From Nitrososphaerota archaeon (GTDB lineage Archaea > Thermoproteota > Nitrososphaeria > Nitrososphaerales > Nitrosopumilaceae), in contig VHBH01000001.1 of NCBI GenBank assembly GCA_016872055.1, forward strand, positions 248,001 through 312,000: a DNA stretch of 64,000 nucleotides. Reading direction: 5' to 3'. Within the stretch, counting starts at the first letter, position 1. The number at the start of each line of letters is the position of its first letter. Positions 25,303-33,768 of the stretch are shown piece by piece. Both the position numbers and the translations under genes were made by a program. A model generated the notes under the pieces. The model was given only the letters and a program-made list of their open reading frames with translations. It made no database searches and was not told where the DNA came from.

Positions 25303-25974
25303 TTGAGTGAGAACCAATCAGAAAACATCTCTCAAGCGCCAGTAAACATTTTGTTTAACCCAAATACAGTCATAAAAAAAGACGTTTGGGAGATAAACAT
25401 CATCCAGATTCTTGAAATCCTAATTAGAATTCTAAAAAAGGCTGACAAAAAGGACTTGCGCGTTGCAGGAATGGCCGCACTATCATCGTCATTGATTCAC
25501 AGAATGAAGGTGGAGAGAATCTTTGCGCTGCAAAAGGCTGCAATGGAGAAAAAGCCACTCTCGCAGAGAACAGACGTCGACATACAGCTGCTAAACATTC
25601 CATATCGCCACGAGTCGACATATCCAGTAACACTGGAAGAGCTGATGGACCTGCTTGAGAACTTGATTGGAACAATTGCAAACCCACGATCAAGAAAAGG
25701 CGGACAGCTAAAGTTCGAGCCAATAGAGGCACCCGACTTTAAAGAATATTTCGTATCATTAGAATCCCTGATTGGTAAATATGAAGAATTGATACTGCGC
25801 AAGCTCGGCCCAGACGGGATTGGCTTTTTGCATACAATAATTGCGGATTTGGACACTACTGATTCAATTAGGTGTTTTTTTGCCATCTTGTTCCTAGCCA
25901 GAGATCAAAAAGTAGACCTAGAACAGGCAGGTGATGACATCAAAATTACAATACTGCGTGAGGTAACGACATGA
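25303..25974 (+). CDS. scpA: Segregation and condensation protein A (kleisin)
   Basis: 223-residue kleisin that bridges SMC heads in the condensin complex. The N-terminal helical region (VWEINIIQILEILIRILKKA, then DLRVAGMAALSSSLIHRMKV) matches ScpA's SMC-neck-binding helices. The C-terminus (GFLHTIIADLDTTDSIRCFF and LFLARDQKVDLEQ) matches the winged-helix head-binding end. The start is TTG 25303; no usable ATG precedes it. It overlaps scpB by 4 bases. SMC itself is not in the window. Confidence 0.88.
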   Translation: MSENQSENISQAPVNILFNPNTVIKKDVWEINIIQILEILIRILKKADKKDLRVAGMAALSSSLIHRMKVERIFALQKAAMEKKPLSQRTDVDIQLLNIPYRHESTYPVTLEELMDLLENLIGTIANPRSRKGGQLKFEPIEAPDFKEYFVSLESLIGKYEELILRKLGPDGIGFLHTIIADLDTTDSIRCFFAILFLARDQKVDLEQAGDDIKITILREVTT

Positions 25975-26525
25975 AAATAGAGGACGAAGTCGAGGCAACC
26001 TCAAGACTAGAGGCAGCCCTGTATTCTGCTGGAAGGCCTCTGACAGTAGAAGAATTAATCAAGGCATCAGGCACGGAATCTCGAACGAAAACCCTGACAT
26101 TACTAGGAATAATAGAAAAAAAGACCAAGTCTGCATTTAGGGCTATCGAGATAGCCACTTTACCTGATGGCTCGTATGTGATGCAGTTAAGACCTGAGCT
26201 AAACGATACGGTGCGCAAGTTTGCCTCGCGCCCAATTCTTGCAAAAGCCACTCTAAAGACATTATCATACATCGCATACATGCAACCAATTTCCTCAAAA
26301 CACCTAGTAGAGACAAGAGGTAGCGGTGTCTATTCCCACCTAAAAGAGCTTGAACAGCTTGATTTCATATTACACCAAAATGTTGGAAGACTCAAGATTT
26401 TCACCACAACTGCAAAATTTCAAAAATACTTTGGAATATCTGGAGACACCGATATCCTAAAGCAGATTCTATTCAAGAAACGAAAATCCACTCCAATATC
26501 ACAGCCAATCACGCAGCAAGCCTAG
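25971..26525 (+). CDS. scpB: Segregation and condensation protein B
   Basis: 184 residues, two winged-helix domains that bind the kleisin ScpA. EATSRLEAALYSAGRPLTVE at the N-terminus and the middle LSYIAYMQPISSKHLVETRG, then VYSHLKELEQLDFI are typical. The Gln/Pro-rich C-terminus (PISQPITQQA) is variable in the family. ATG 25971 overlaps the scpA stop (ATGA), so the pair is translationally coupled. Confidence 0.88.
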   Translation: MKIEDEVEATSRLEAALYSAGRPLTVEELIKASGTESRTKTLTLLGIIEKKTKSAFRAIEIATLPDGSYVMQLRPELNDTVRKFASRPILAKATLKTLSYIAYMQPISSKHLVETRGSGVYSHLKELEQLDFILHQNVGRLKIFTTTAKFQKYFGISGDTDILKQILFKKRKSTPISQPITQQA

Positions 26526-26550
26526 ATTTGCTCCGGATTGTGGCGTTGTG

Positions 26551-26557
26551 TATAAAT
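26551..26557 (+). promoter_or_regulatory. TATA box for the S8e-SRP19 transcript
   Basis: A textbook TATAAAT is centred 27 bases before the GTG start at 26581. It supports both the promoter and the GTG start. Confidence 0.6.
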
Positions 26558-26580
26558 TAGAGTATTCCAGACTCTGACTT

Positions 26581-26961
26581 GTGAAAAGATCAGTCGAAAA
26601 TCTTGCAACAAGCAAAATTACTGGCGGAAGACGCGTCCCACTAAAGACTAGAAGAAAATATGACATGGATAGATTCCCAAATGAGGCAGTAATGGGTGAG
26701 CAAGTAACCGTGACACGCGAAGTCCGTGCAAACCACACAAAGACAGGACTAAAGAAAGCTGGTTTTGTTAACTTGGCAATTGTAGGTGGTAAGGTGAAAA
26801 AGACAAAGATCCTCAAGGTTTTAGAAAACGCAACAAACAGTGATTATCAAAGGCGTGGTGTAATTTCCAAAGGCGCAATTCTAGAAACTGAAGACGGCAA
26901 GTGTCGTGTTGTATCAAGACCTGGCCAACACGGACAAGTAAATGCGATTTTGATTAAGTGA
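26581..26961 (+). CDS. rps8e: 30S ribosomal protein S8e
   Basis: Archaeal/eukaryotic small-subunit protein, 126 residues. KITGGRRVPLKTRRKYDMDR at the N-terminus, NPSDYQRRGVISKG-like ATNSDYQRRGVISKGAILE, and SRPGQHGQVNAILIK at the end match the family. The start codon is GTG, leaderless, behind a strong TATA box. SRP19 follows 4 bases later. Confidence 0.94.
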   Translation: MKRSVENLATSKITGGRRVPLKTRRKYDMDRFPNEAVMGEQVTVTREVRANHTKTGLKKAGFVNLAIVGGKVKKTKILKVLENATNSDYQRRGVISKGAILETEDGKCRVVSRPGQHGQVNAILIK

Positions 26962-26965
26962 TTAA

Positions 26966-27265
26966 ATGAAAGATTACGAACATGTCGTAATCTGGCTGGA
27001 TTATTTTAACAAGAACCTAACAATTCGGGCTGGACGAAGACTACCAAAAGAAAAATGCATTTTCGATCCATCCCTAAAAGAACTCCAAGATGCTGCAACC
27101 GATGCAGGCCTAGTACTAAAAGAATCCAATGAAAAGGCAAGATTTCCAAGACGGGCGTTTGTCAGGTCAGGATACATTGTAGTACCAAAAACAACACCCA
27201 AGGGAAAAATTCTTGCCAAGATTTCCGAGAAAATGGTATCAAAACGTGTCAAACAGTCAAAATAA
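26966..27265 (+). CDS. srp19: Signal recognition particle 19 kDa protein
   Basis: Binds 7S RNA and primes SRP54 loading. 99 residues, the compact archaeal form. VVIWLDYFNKNLTIRAGRR (the aromatic/Arg RNA-contact surface), LPKEKCIFDPSLKELQDAA and RRAFVRSGYIVVPK are the conserved blocks. The C-terminus is lysine-rich. It directly follows S8e; its partner SRP54 is at 17 kb on the other strand. Confidence 0.92.
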   Translation: MKDYEHVVIWLDYFNKNLTIRAGRRLPKEKCIFDPSLKELQDAATDAGLVLKESNEKARFPRRAFVRSGYIVVPKTTPKGKILAKISEKMVSKRVKQSK

Positions 27266-27339
27266 GATCGACCCTAGCTACAAGCTAAAGTAAAGTTGAC
27301 AAAAGTCTATGATTAGCTGAGATTCATTTTGAAAAACAA

Positions 27340-27606
27340 TTGCAGGAGATAGGGGAAATTATGCACTTAGCCAGTAGTGGCCGAGTCATCATCAAGTTGA
27401 CTAGGCCTCTAGATGAAGGCGACTATGTTTGCGACGATTCCGGTAGAAAAATCGGCAAGGTCACAGAACTAATCGGTCCTGTGTCTGCGCCGTTTGCGTC
27501 TGCCATATCGCTGACAAACAATATTAGAAAATATGTCGGGGCCAAAGTGTACTTCCTTGATGAGCCTGTGATTAAGCGAAATAAATCAAGGAGATACAGA
27601 AGATGA
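27340..27606 (+). CDS. gar1: H/ACA RNA-protein complex component Gar1
   Basis: Small beta-barrel subunit of the RNA-guided pseudouridylase complex, 88 residues. IGEIMHLASSGRVIIKLTRP, then DEGDYVCDDSGRKIGKVTEL and GPVSAPFASAI form the Gar1 barrel. The tail KRNKSRRYRR is basic. The start is TTG 27340, which keeps the first family strand; ATG 27361 would cut it. It is followed by TFB with a 4-base overlap, a linkage also seen in other archaea. Confidence 0.88.
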   Translation: MQEIGEIMHLASSGRVIIKLTRPLDEGDYVCDDSGRKIGKVTELIGPVSAPFASAISLTNNIRKYVGAKVYFLDEPVIKRNKSRRYRR

Positions 27607-28562
27607 ATATCACAGAACTAGAAACTTGCTGCCCAGAATGCAAATCATCTTTAGTAGATGATGTTCATAATGGAGAGCGAATCTGTTCCATGTGCGGAAT
27701 AGTCGTCATGGAACAGCTGGCCGACTATGGTCCAGAGTCAAAAAGCTCAAGCCTTGAGGAAAGAACAAAGCTCACACGCGCAAGCGGACAAACAACTTTT
27801 TCGCAACACGACTTTGGTATTGCAACAGAGATTTCCATATCTACAAAGGACTTTTCTGGAAAAACAATCAATTACCAGGTCGCAAGCCAGATGCACAACC
27901 TTCGAAAGTGGCAACAACGAGTACGAGTCTCATCTCCAAAAGAGAGACGACTTGCAAACGTTCTGTCCATGATAGGCAGCACATGCCAATCCCTGACACT
28001 GTCAGGAAATGTTTTGGAGACTGCGTCGATGATCTACAGAAATCTTAATTCCCACATGGAAGTTAAGGGAAAATCTGTTGCGTGTATTGCAGCTGCCGTA
28101 ATCTACATGGCGTGCAAGCAATGCAACGTAGTAAGATCACTTGAAGAAGTCTGTTCCGGTACGGGATCAAATAAGGACCTCAAAATGAGGACCAAGTTGT
28201 CTGCCAAGTACTACCGCATGCTAGTCATGGAGCTAGGCTCAGTCACAGCACCAGTCATAACCATGGACAAGTACATCTCCAAAATCTCGAATCTTACCAG
28301 CACGGATGTTCGAGTAGAGAGACTTGCCTTGGAAATAGCAGAAAAGACAAAGGACATGAACGTCTCAGATGGTAAGGCACCAAACGGAATTGCCGCTGCC
28401 TATCTGTACATTGCCTCAATTCTTTTGGGGCAAAACGTTCTACAGCGCGACGTATCAAGCGTTGCGGGTGTAACCGAAGTCACGATTCGAAACAGGTGCA
28501 AAGAGATTCTTTCAGGGTATAAGCTGAATCTGACGCTAAGACCGAGTTTTGCCAAAAACTAA
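27603..28562 (+). CDS. tfb: Transcription initiation factor TFB
   Basis: Archaeal TFIIB homologue that bridges TBP and RNA polymerase. 319 residues. The N-terminal zinc ribbon (CCPECKSSLVDDVHNGERIC, then SMCGIVV) is followed by the B-finger/linker and two cyclin repeats (from about residue 115 and 210; the second ends with VAGVTEVTIRNRCKEI as the BRE-reading helix-turn-helix). ATG 27603 overlaps the gar1 stop. A T-rich stretch follows the stop. Thaumarchaea usually have several TFBs, so this is one paralogue. Confidence 0.94.
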   Translation: MNITELETCCPECKSSLVDDVHNGERICSMCGIVVMEQLADYGPESKSSSLEERTKLTRASGQTTFSQHDFGIATEISISTKDFSGKTINYQVASQMHNLRKWQQRVRVSSPKERRLANVLSMIGSTCQSLTLSGNVLETASMIYRNLNSHMEVKGKSVACIAAAVIYMACKQCNVVRSLEEVCSGTGSNKDLKMRTKLSAKYYRMLVMELGSVTAPVITMDKYISKISNLTSTDVRVERLALEIAEKTKDMNVSDGKAPNGIAAAYLYIASILLGQNVLQRDVSSVAGVTEVTIRNRCKEILSGYKLNLTLRPSFAKN

Positions 28563-28563
28563 C

Positions 28564-28584
28564 TCTTTTTCTTTTTGTTTTTTT
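28564..28584 (+). terminator. T-rich terminator after tfb
   Basis: A pyrimidine stretch directly after the tfb stop with three runs of five or more T, interrupted by single C or G. T-runs on the coding strand are the archaeal intrinsic termination signal. Confidence 0.5.
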
Positions 28585-28612
28585 AGATTAGGACTAGCTA
28601 AATTTCATCGGG

Positions 28613-28620
28613 ATTATATA
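28613..28620 (+). promoter_or_regulatory. TATA-like box for sufC
   Basis: A TTATATAC-type box is centred about 27 bases before ATG 28644, giving sufC its own promoter apart from the distant suf operon. Confidence 0.55.
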
Positions 28621-28643
28621 CACAATAAAAACAATGCGAAAAT

Positions 28644-29408
28644 ATGGCAGTCCTAGAAATTGTCGATTTGCACGTACAAAGAGAGGGAAAACCAATTCTC
28701 AAAGGAGTCAACCTAAAGACTGGTCCCGGAGAGGTCCATGCTATCATGGGGCCAAACGGCTCTGGCAAGTCTACTTTGGCATACACCCTACTAGGACACC
28801 CAAAATACGAAGTAACGCAAGGAAAAATTATCTTTGATGGCGATGACGTAACAGAAGCATCAACTGATGAGCGGGCAAAAAAGGGATTATTCTTGGGATT
28901 CCAGTATCCAACCGAAGTGTCGGGTGTAGGATATTCGCATTTTCTTAGAACATCATACAATGCTCTATCCAAATCGCTGCAAAGCGGCAATAGAGAGGTG
29001 TTCATCACGGTTAGAGAATTTCAAAACTATCTCAAGAAAAACCTGCAGACAGTAGGACTGCGGGATGACTTTTTGGGTAGATATCTAAACGAAGGATTCT
29101 CCGGAGGAGAAAAGAAAAGATCTGAGGTACTCCAAATGGCAGTACTAAAGCCAAAGGTATCCATTCTAGACGAGCCTGATTCGGGACTCGACATTGATGC
29201 AGTACAGGCAGTTGCAAAAGCAATCAATGACGTCTCCACACCAGATGCCACGATCATAGTGATTACTCATTATGCGAGAATTCTTAATTTTCTCAAAAAG
29301 CTGGACTATGTGCATGTGTTTGCCCAAGGCAAGGTTCTGAAGTCAGGCGATGCAGGCCTTGCGCAAGAATTAGAGCAAAAAGGGTACGACTGGATAGTAA
29401 AAGCATAG
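28644..29408 (+). CDS. sufC: Fe-S cluster assembly ATPase SufC
   Basis: ABC-type ATPase that drives the SufB-SufD scaffold. 254 residues. Walker A GPNGSGKST near residue 37, the family's FSGGEKKRSEVLQM signature near residue 150, Walker B VSILDEPDSGLDIDA, and the SufC-specific FLGFQYPTEVSGV near residue 89. It lies about 14 kb from sufB/sufD on the opposite strand, whereas bacteria keep sufBCD together. It has its own TATA-like box. Confidence 0.95.
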   Translation: MAVLEIVDLHVQREGKPILKGVNLKTGPGEVHAIMGPNGSGKSTLAYTLLGHPKYEVTQGKIIFDGDDVTEASTDERAKKGLFLGFQYPTEVSGVGYSHFLRTSYNALSKSLQSGNREVFITVREFQNYLKKNLQTVGLRDDFLGRYLNEGFSGGEKKRSEVLQMAVLKPKVSILDEPDSGLDIDAVQAVAKAINDVSTPDATIIVITHYARILNFLKKLDYVHVFAQGKVLKSGDAGLAQELEQKGYDWIVKA

Positions 29409-29774
29409 TTGCGACTAGTGTTTCATAGTTTTCAGACAAGACTTTGCTGAGATTGTTGGAAATCATATCGCCATAGGAGTTACTACAATACATGTCGGCA
29501 GTGCAGCCAATGAAGAAATCATCGAAAACGTGTAAAGCATTTTTGTATTTCTTCTAAATTATACATAAAAGTACGGCGACAAATCATGAAAAGATTATCG
29601 ATATTGTATAAAAAAACAACAATTGGGAAAACTGCAATAGTCGAAATTGTTCAGGTTTTTACAATACACGCATAGAATCACACCATGACTCATCAGGCAA
29701 CACAATTCAAGAATTTAACCTATGAAATGTAAACTGGTTGATTTTTGTCTGGTGTTTAACGCCAATAAGTTAGA
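29409..29774 (+). other. 366-base gap: short fragments only
   Basis: No convincing full gene. At 29430-29535 a stretch reads FAEIVGNHIAIGVTTIHVGS and on to EEIIENV before a stop, with a stop shortly upstream; it could be a remnant of a lost protein or chance. At 29586-29675 a 29-codon ORF (MKRLSILYKKTTIGKTAIVE onward) has an AT-rich box about 26 bases upstream. Neither has a recognised family. The rest is AT-rich and holds nothing I can name. Confidence 0.35.
29586..29675 (+). CDS. Possible 29-residue small ORF
   Basis: ATG 29586 to TAG 29673-29675. It is basic and amphipathic (KRLSILYKKTTIGKTAIVEI). An AATTATAC box at 29558-29565 is at the leaderless distance. Size and lack of family keep this tentative. 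Confidence 0.2.
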   Translation: MKRLSILYKKTTIGKTAIVEIVQVFTIHA

Positions 29775-30515
29775 TTACCTAAATCTGGAGTCCAGTTTTT
29801 GCTGGTGTGCTTGCTCTCGTTTTTCCAAGGACTCGTATTCTACCATACAGTAATAATCAAAAATCTTCATCTTTTTTGCACGCGCTTCTGATACAAATTT
29901 TTCAATTTCAGATACCAACAAGCCTTGTGCTGCCAAGAATGCTTCATCTTCTTTTCCTAGCTTTTGATATGCCTCTGATTTCGCCATTTGAGTCTTGGTT
30001 TGCTTTTCTTGTTGTTGCGCCAGATCATAATACGATACAGCATCAGAATATTTTCCCAAAAACGCAAGAGTGTTTGCCTTGTTTAGCAGAGCAGTTACGT
30101 TTGATGGCTCTATTGCAAGAGCCATGTCGTAGTATGATATTGCGACAGTGTGTTCCCCTAGCTCGTTGTATGCCAGTCCCTTGCTGTTTAGCATCCACGA
30201 ATTAGATGAATTTTTTGATAATGATTTGTTGCACAAAGCAATTACAGCGTCATGCTTACCAAGTCTTTCTAGTGCCAAAATCTTGTTTTTGAGAGCATAT
30301 TCGTCAAACTCGTTTAGTTCAAGTACTTTATCAGAAAAAGAAACAGCCTCATCGTATTTTCCCAAGTTCAGCAATGCGTTTGACATGTTTTGCAGTGCAG
30401 CTAGATCCTTTTGATCAGAATCCAGTATTTTTTGGCAAAACAACACGATCTCGTCCCATTGCTGGTTTGAGTATAGCTTTTTGATTACGTCGATTGGGTT
30501 GCCAACATATGCCAA
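29775..30515 (-). CDS. Tetratricopeptide repeat protein
   Basis: 246 residues, about five TPR helix pairs between residues 15 and 185 (units such as LAALQNMSNALLNLGKYDEA, SWMLNSKGLAYNELGEHTVA and VTALLNKANTLAFLGKYSDA, with the W/L-G-Y-A pattern). A charged, helical C-terminus follows. No signal peptide. TPR proteins are scaffolds; the partner cannot be told. It is the only gene between the gap and a small membrane ORF. Confidence 0.85.
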   Translation of the reverse strand: MAYVGNPIDVIKKLYSNQQWDEIVLFCQKILDSDQKDLAALQNMSNALLNLGKYDEAVSFSDKVLELNEFDEYALKNKILALERLGKHDAVIALCNKSLSKNSSNSWMLNSKGLAYNELGEHTVAISYYDMALAIEPSNVTALLNKANTLAFLGKYSDAVSYYDLAQQQEKQTKTQMAKSEAYQKLGKEDEAFLAAQGLLVSEIEKFVSEARAKKMKIFDYYCMVEYESLEKREQAHQQKLDSRFR

Positions 30516-30543
30516 GATATCATCATACTAGTATAGATACACA

Positions 30544-30774
30544 TTAAGATTTCAAGATGATTTTTCCCTTTTTGAAACGTTCATGCAGTTCTATTATAAA
30601 ATGAAACCCAATTACCTTGGCAAAGACAATGCCAGAAATCATAGCAATTGTTGTTTGGCCCAAATACAGCAAATATACAGTAACACCAGATGCAGTCATT
30701 AACTCCAAGGCAGTACAGGTACAAAACCAAAGCAGCCTATCTTTTTTCACGGCACAATTACCACACCATTTCAA
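30544..30774 (-). CDS. Small membrane protein, unknown
   Basis: 76 residues with two hydrophobic segments (about residues 14-36 and 38-58) and a Lys-rich end (RFKKGKIILKS). The N-terminus has four cysteines (CGNCAV, then CTCT), a possible metal site. The start is TTG 30774 with no ATG available, so the N-terminus is uncertain. Family not recognised. Confidence 0.45.
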   Translation of the reverse strand: MKWCGNCAVKKDRLLWFCTCTALELMTASGVTVYLLYLGQTTIAMISGIVFAKVIGFHFIIELHERFKKGKIILKS

Positions 30775-30837
30775 TTAAAGATTATCAGATAGGAATTCTA
30801 AATTATCGTTAAATATGGTAATATCAAAGCAATTCAC

Positions 30838-31506
30838 ATGTCAGAAAACAGAACATTCTTCAACTTTTCATTCTTCAAAATAGACCCAAAATGGCGCTGG
30901 ATGGCAGACCTGGCAAAGGAAGAATCAGCAAAGGAAATCGACCAAGTAATTAGAAACTCCAAGATAAAGTGTAGGACCTATTCCACGCTAGGCCTGAGAG
31001 ACGACGCAGAATTCTTGTTCTGGTTTGCATCCGAGTCAGTAGATGAAATCCAAAGTGTGATATCAAAGATCTACTCCACCGTCTTTGGAAAATACATTAT
31101 TCCATCCCATGTGTATCTTTCATCCACTAGGCCTTCAATTTACGCAAAGATGGGCAGAGCAATGTCGTTTGTTGCAGGTGACGAGCCAAAAAAATACGTA
31201 ATTGTGTATCCTTTTGTCAAGACTAGGGAATGGTATCTGCTACCTCTAGAGCAAAGAAAGAAGATGATGGATGAGCACATTGATGTTGGACACAAGTACC
31301 CACAGGTATTGCTAAATACGACTTATTCCTTTGGAATCCACGATGAAGATTTCATGTTGGCATTTGAAACAGACGACCTTCACGCATTCCAAGACCTGAT
31401 AATGGAATTACGAGAGACACAGGTCTCCAGATACATCGAAAAAGACACACCCATGATCGTGTGTGTCAAAAAAGATATTGTTCCGCTGATTTCAAGTCTT
31501 GGATAA
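30838..31506 (+). CDS. Chlorite dismutase/HemQ-family heme protein
   Basis: 222 residues of the dimeric alpha-beta-barrel Cld superfamily. The second half is diagnostic: YVIVYPFVKTREWYLLPLEQ, KMMDEHIDVGHKYPQVLLNT, TYSFGIHDEDFMLAFETDDL. The EH...G..Y block is where the family's heme-ligand histidine is expected. Some members decarboxylate coproheme (ChdC/HemQ), others detoxify chlorite or have unknown roles. It lies just before the AKR and AhbA-AhbB genes, so a heme-linked role is plausible. A TTAAATAT box is about 26 bases before ATG 30838. Exact activity is open. Confidence 0.85.
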   Translation: MSENRTFFNFSFFKIDPKWRWMADLAKEESAKEIDQVIRNSKIKCRTYSTLGLRDDAEFLFWFASESVDEIQSVISKIYSTVFGKYIIPSHVYLSSTRPSIYAKMGRAMSFVAGDEPKKYVIVYPFVKTREWYLLPLEQRKKMMDEHIDVGHKYPQVLLNTTYSFGIHDEDFMLAFETDDLHAFQDLIMELRETQVSRYIEKDTPMIVCVKKDIVPLISSLG

Positions 31507-31582
31507 ATTCAGGGATGCAAATCTTGGAAAGCCATAAATGTAAATTCAGAATCGAAACTTCCAGTATCAAGGGAATCATACA

Positions 31583-32575
31583 ATGAAATATCGAACTCTG
31601 GGAAAAAGTGGAATTAAAGTATCCGAGATAGGATTCGGGGCTTGGACCATAGCGCTTGACTGGTGGGGCAAAAAAATCGAGGATGATGAAGCAAAAAGAA
31701 TGCTAAGACGTGCATACGACCTTGGAATCAATTTCTTTGAAACAGGCGACATGTACGGTAAAGGCAAAAGTGAAAAGCTGATCGGCGAGGTATTCAAGGG
31801 AATGCGTAATGACATTGTAATTTCTACTAAATACGGCTATGAATTCGATGGTGCGACGCAAATAGGGCATTCAGAATTGCCGCAGAGGTTTGACCCATTA
31901 TTCACGGAACATGCTCTAAGAAACAGCTTGGCAAGGCTGCAAACTGACCATATTGACGTGTACGGATTGCACAATCCAAAAATGCATCATATTCAGGACG
32001 ACGTTATTTTCAATACTCTGGACAGAAAGATAAACGAGGGTGTAATCGGCACATACCAAGTAGCACTTGGTCCGGCAATTGGATGGACGATGGAAGGCAT
32101 TGCGGCAATGAGTCGAAAAAACGTCTCTGCAGTCCAAACAGTCTATAATATTTTGGAGCAGACACCGGGAAACGAGCTAATCGACGAGGCGGCAAGAAAA
32201 AATCTCGGAATTTTGGTACGAGTACCAGACGCATCAGGAATTCTCACAGGCAAAGTAAAGGCGGACACTAAGATTGACGAAAAAGACCATAGATCAGTTA
32301 GACGCGGAGAATGGGTAAAGTCCGCACTGGATAAAGTAGAACAATTACGACCAATTGCGGAGAGAAACGGCCTTGGCATTACAGAGCTAGCAATCAAGTT
32401 TATTCTATCAAAGAACCCAGTATCATCGGTATTTCCAACTGTTATTAGTATAGAGGAAATTGAGCAGTTTGCCGCAATGTCGGACGGGCGATACATTCCC
32501 TCCTCAGACATGGAACAAATTGCTAAAATGTACTCTACTTGGCCATCATATGAGCTCAAGGCAACAGTAGTATAA
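31583..32575 (+). CDS. Aldo/keto reductase
   Basis: 330-residue NADPH-dependent (beta/alpha)8 oxidoreductase. MKYRTLGKSGIKVSEIGFGA is the family start. The catalytic tetrad is visible as D and Y in FFETGDMYGKGKSE, K in VISTKYGYEF, and H in DVYGLHNPKM. The end ILSKNPVSSVFPTVISIEEI binds the cofactor. It lies between heme-related genes, but the substrate cannot be inferred. ATG 31583 gives the standard N-terminus. Confidence 0.9.
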   Translation: MKYRTLGKSGIKVSEIGFGAWTIALDWWGKKIEDDEAKRMLRRAYDLGINFFETGDMYGKGKSEKLIGEVFKGMRNDIVISTKYGYEFDGATQIGHSELPQRFDPLFTEHALRNSLARLQTDHIDVYGLHNPKMHHIQDDVIFNTLDRKINEGVIGTYQVALGPAIGWTMEGIAAMSRKNVSAVQTVYNILEQTPGNELIDEAARKNLGILVRVPDASGILTGKVKADTKIDEKDHRSVRRGEWVKSALDKVEQLRPIAERNGLGITELAIKFILSKNPVSSVFPTVISIEEIEQFAAMSDGRYIPSSDMEQIAKMYSTWPSYELKATVV

Positions 32576-32671
32576 TATTCCACTTTGGAACTAAAACATG
32601 GATCTGGTTCCAATCTCATCATATCACATTAGTACTAAAGCGAGTCGTCCAAGACATCTTTGTCGTAAAGC

Positions 32672-33685
32672 CTAGACAGTGATTGGCTCTTCTACTGTAA
32701 ACTCGCTTTCCGTGAAATATTCCACGCGTGTCTTTTTGAATTCGCGTGAGCTGAATAAAATTTTGTAGTCGTCCACATCAATGTGTTTTTGGATGTCTTT
32801 TGCCATTTCCTCTGCCTCTGGAATGGATTTGCAGTGGACCATGGAAAACACATTGTACGGCCAGTCTGCATAAACTGGCCTTTGGTAGCAGTGGCTGATT
32901 TGTGGAAATGCCCCAAGCTTTGCGCCAACTGGCTCTATTTGGTCTTCTGGTACTCGCCAGACAATCATTCCGTTTGCCACAAATCCCGCATCGCGGTGTC
33001 TCAGTATTGCGGCATATCTCCTCATCACACCGATTTCTTCGTAATATGCTAGTTTTTCAAAGACCTGTTCCTCTTTCATACCAAGTGCGTTTGCTGCAGG
33101 AAGAAACGGTCTGTCTACCACAGGTAGGTCTTTTTGGAGATGTCTGATGAATTCCTTGTCTTCCTCAGTTGGTGTGAACTTTACCTCTGTTACCTTTTTC
33201 TTTTCTTCTGTTGGGGCGACCTCCTTTTTCTTGTCGTCTACCATGTCCAGTTTTACTCCTATTTTGAAGAGCTTTATCGTCGGAAGCAATCTTACCTTTA
33301 GAATTCCAGGCAACTTAGAAAACTTGTCAACCTCTGTCTTTAGATCAGAGCCAGGTGGTGTTGCAAGTGTGAACCACAAATTGTACTCATGGTTTCTTTC
33401 ATAATTATGTGACACGCCAGGGTGTCGATTAATCTGGTTTGCGACATAGTCAAGCTTATCAGGGGCAATCGCCATTGCGACGAGGGAGCTCTTGTATCCA
33501 AGTCTCCTTGTGTCAAAAATTGCAGACAGTTGGCGCAGTACGCCTGTTGATTTTAGATTGGTGATTCTTTTTTTCATCTCTTCATGTGTTATGTTGAATT
33601 TTTCTGCCAGTACTCGGTACGGCTCTAGGACTAGCGGAAAGGACCACTGGATTTCATTTAGAATTTCTCTGTCTAGAGCATCCAT
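32672..33685 (-). CDS. ahbAB: Siroheme decarboxylase, fused AhbA-AhbB
   Basis: 337 residues made of two Lrp/AsnC-like halves. Residues 1-140 (LDREILNEIQWSFPLVLEPY; HPGVSHNYERNHEYNLWFTL) resemble one Ahb subunit. After a charged linker (about 150-170, rich in Lys/Glu/Thr), residues 172-330 (EEDKEFIRHLQKDLPVVDRP; FPQISHCYQRPVYADWPYNV) resemble the other. AhbA and AhbB normally form a heterodimer that removes two acetate side-chain carboxyls from siroheme in the alternative heme pathway. The fusion makes one chain. It is divergent from the precorrin-2 dehydrogenase-hemA-hemB operon, which strongly supports the call over a transcription regulator. Confidence 0.88.
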   Translation of the reverse strand: MDALDREILNEIQWSFPLVLEPYRVLAEKFNITHEEMKKRITNLKSTGVLRQLSAIFDTRRLGYKSSLVAMAIAPDKLDYVANQINRHPGVSHNYERNHEYNLWFTLATPPGSDLKTEVDKFSKLPGILKVRLLPTIKLFKIGVKLDMVDDKKKEVAPTEEKKKVTEVKFTPTEEDKEFIRHLQKDLPVVDRPFLPAANALGMKEEQVFEKLAYYEEIGVMRRYAAILRHRDAGFVANGMIVWRVPEDQIEPVGAKLGAFPQISHCYQRPVYADWPYNVFSMVHCKSIPEAEEMAKDIQKHIDVDDYKILFSSREFKKTRVEYFTESEFTVEEPITV

Positions 33686-33738
33686 TACACCATAAAATCT
33701 CGGTTTGAATTAAAAACGTAGCGAGAATTTCACAATCC

Positions 33739-33745
33739 TATAAAT
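33739..33745 (+). promoter_or_regulatory. TATA box for the siroheme-hemA-hemB operon
   Basis: TATAAAT is centred 27 bases before the GTG start at 33769, supporting that start. Confidence 0.6.
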
Positions 33746-33768
33746 ACAATTTCGAATCTGCTCTGATC

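Noticed and set aside
32672..33685. Lrp/AsnC-type transcription regulator
   Set aside because: Both halves carry the Ahb His-Tyr-Arg blocks (SHNYERNHEYN, SHCYQRPVYADWP), and the neighbours are tetrapyrrole genes.
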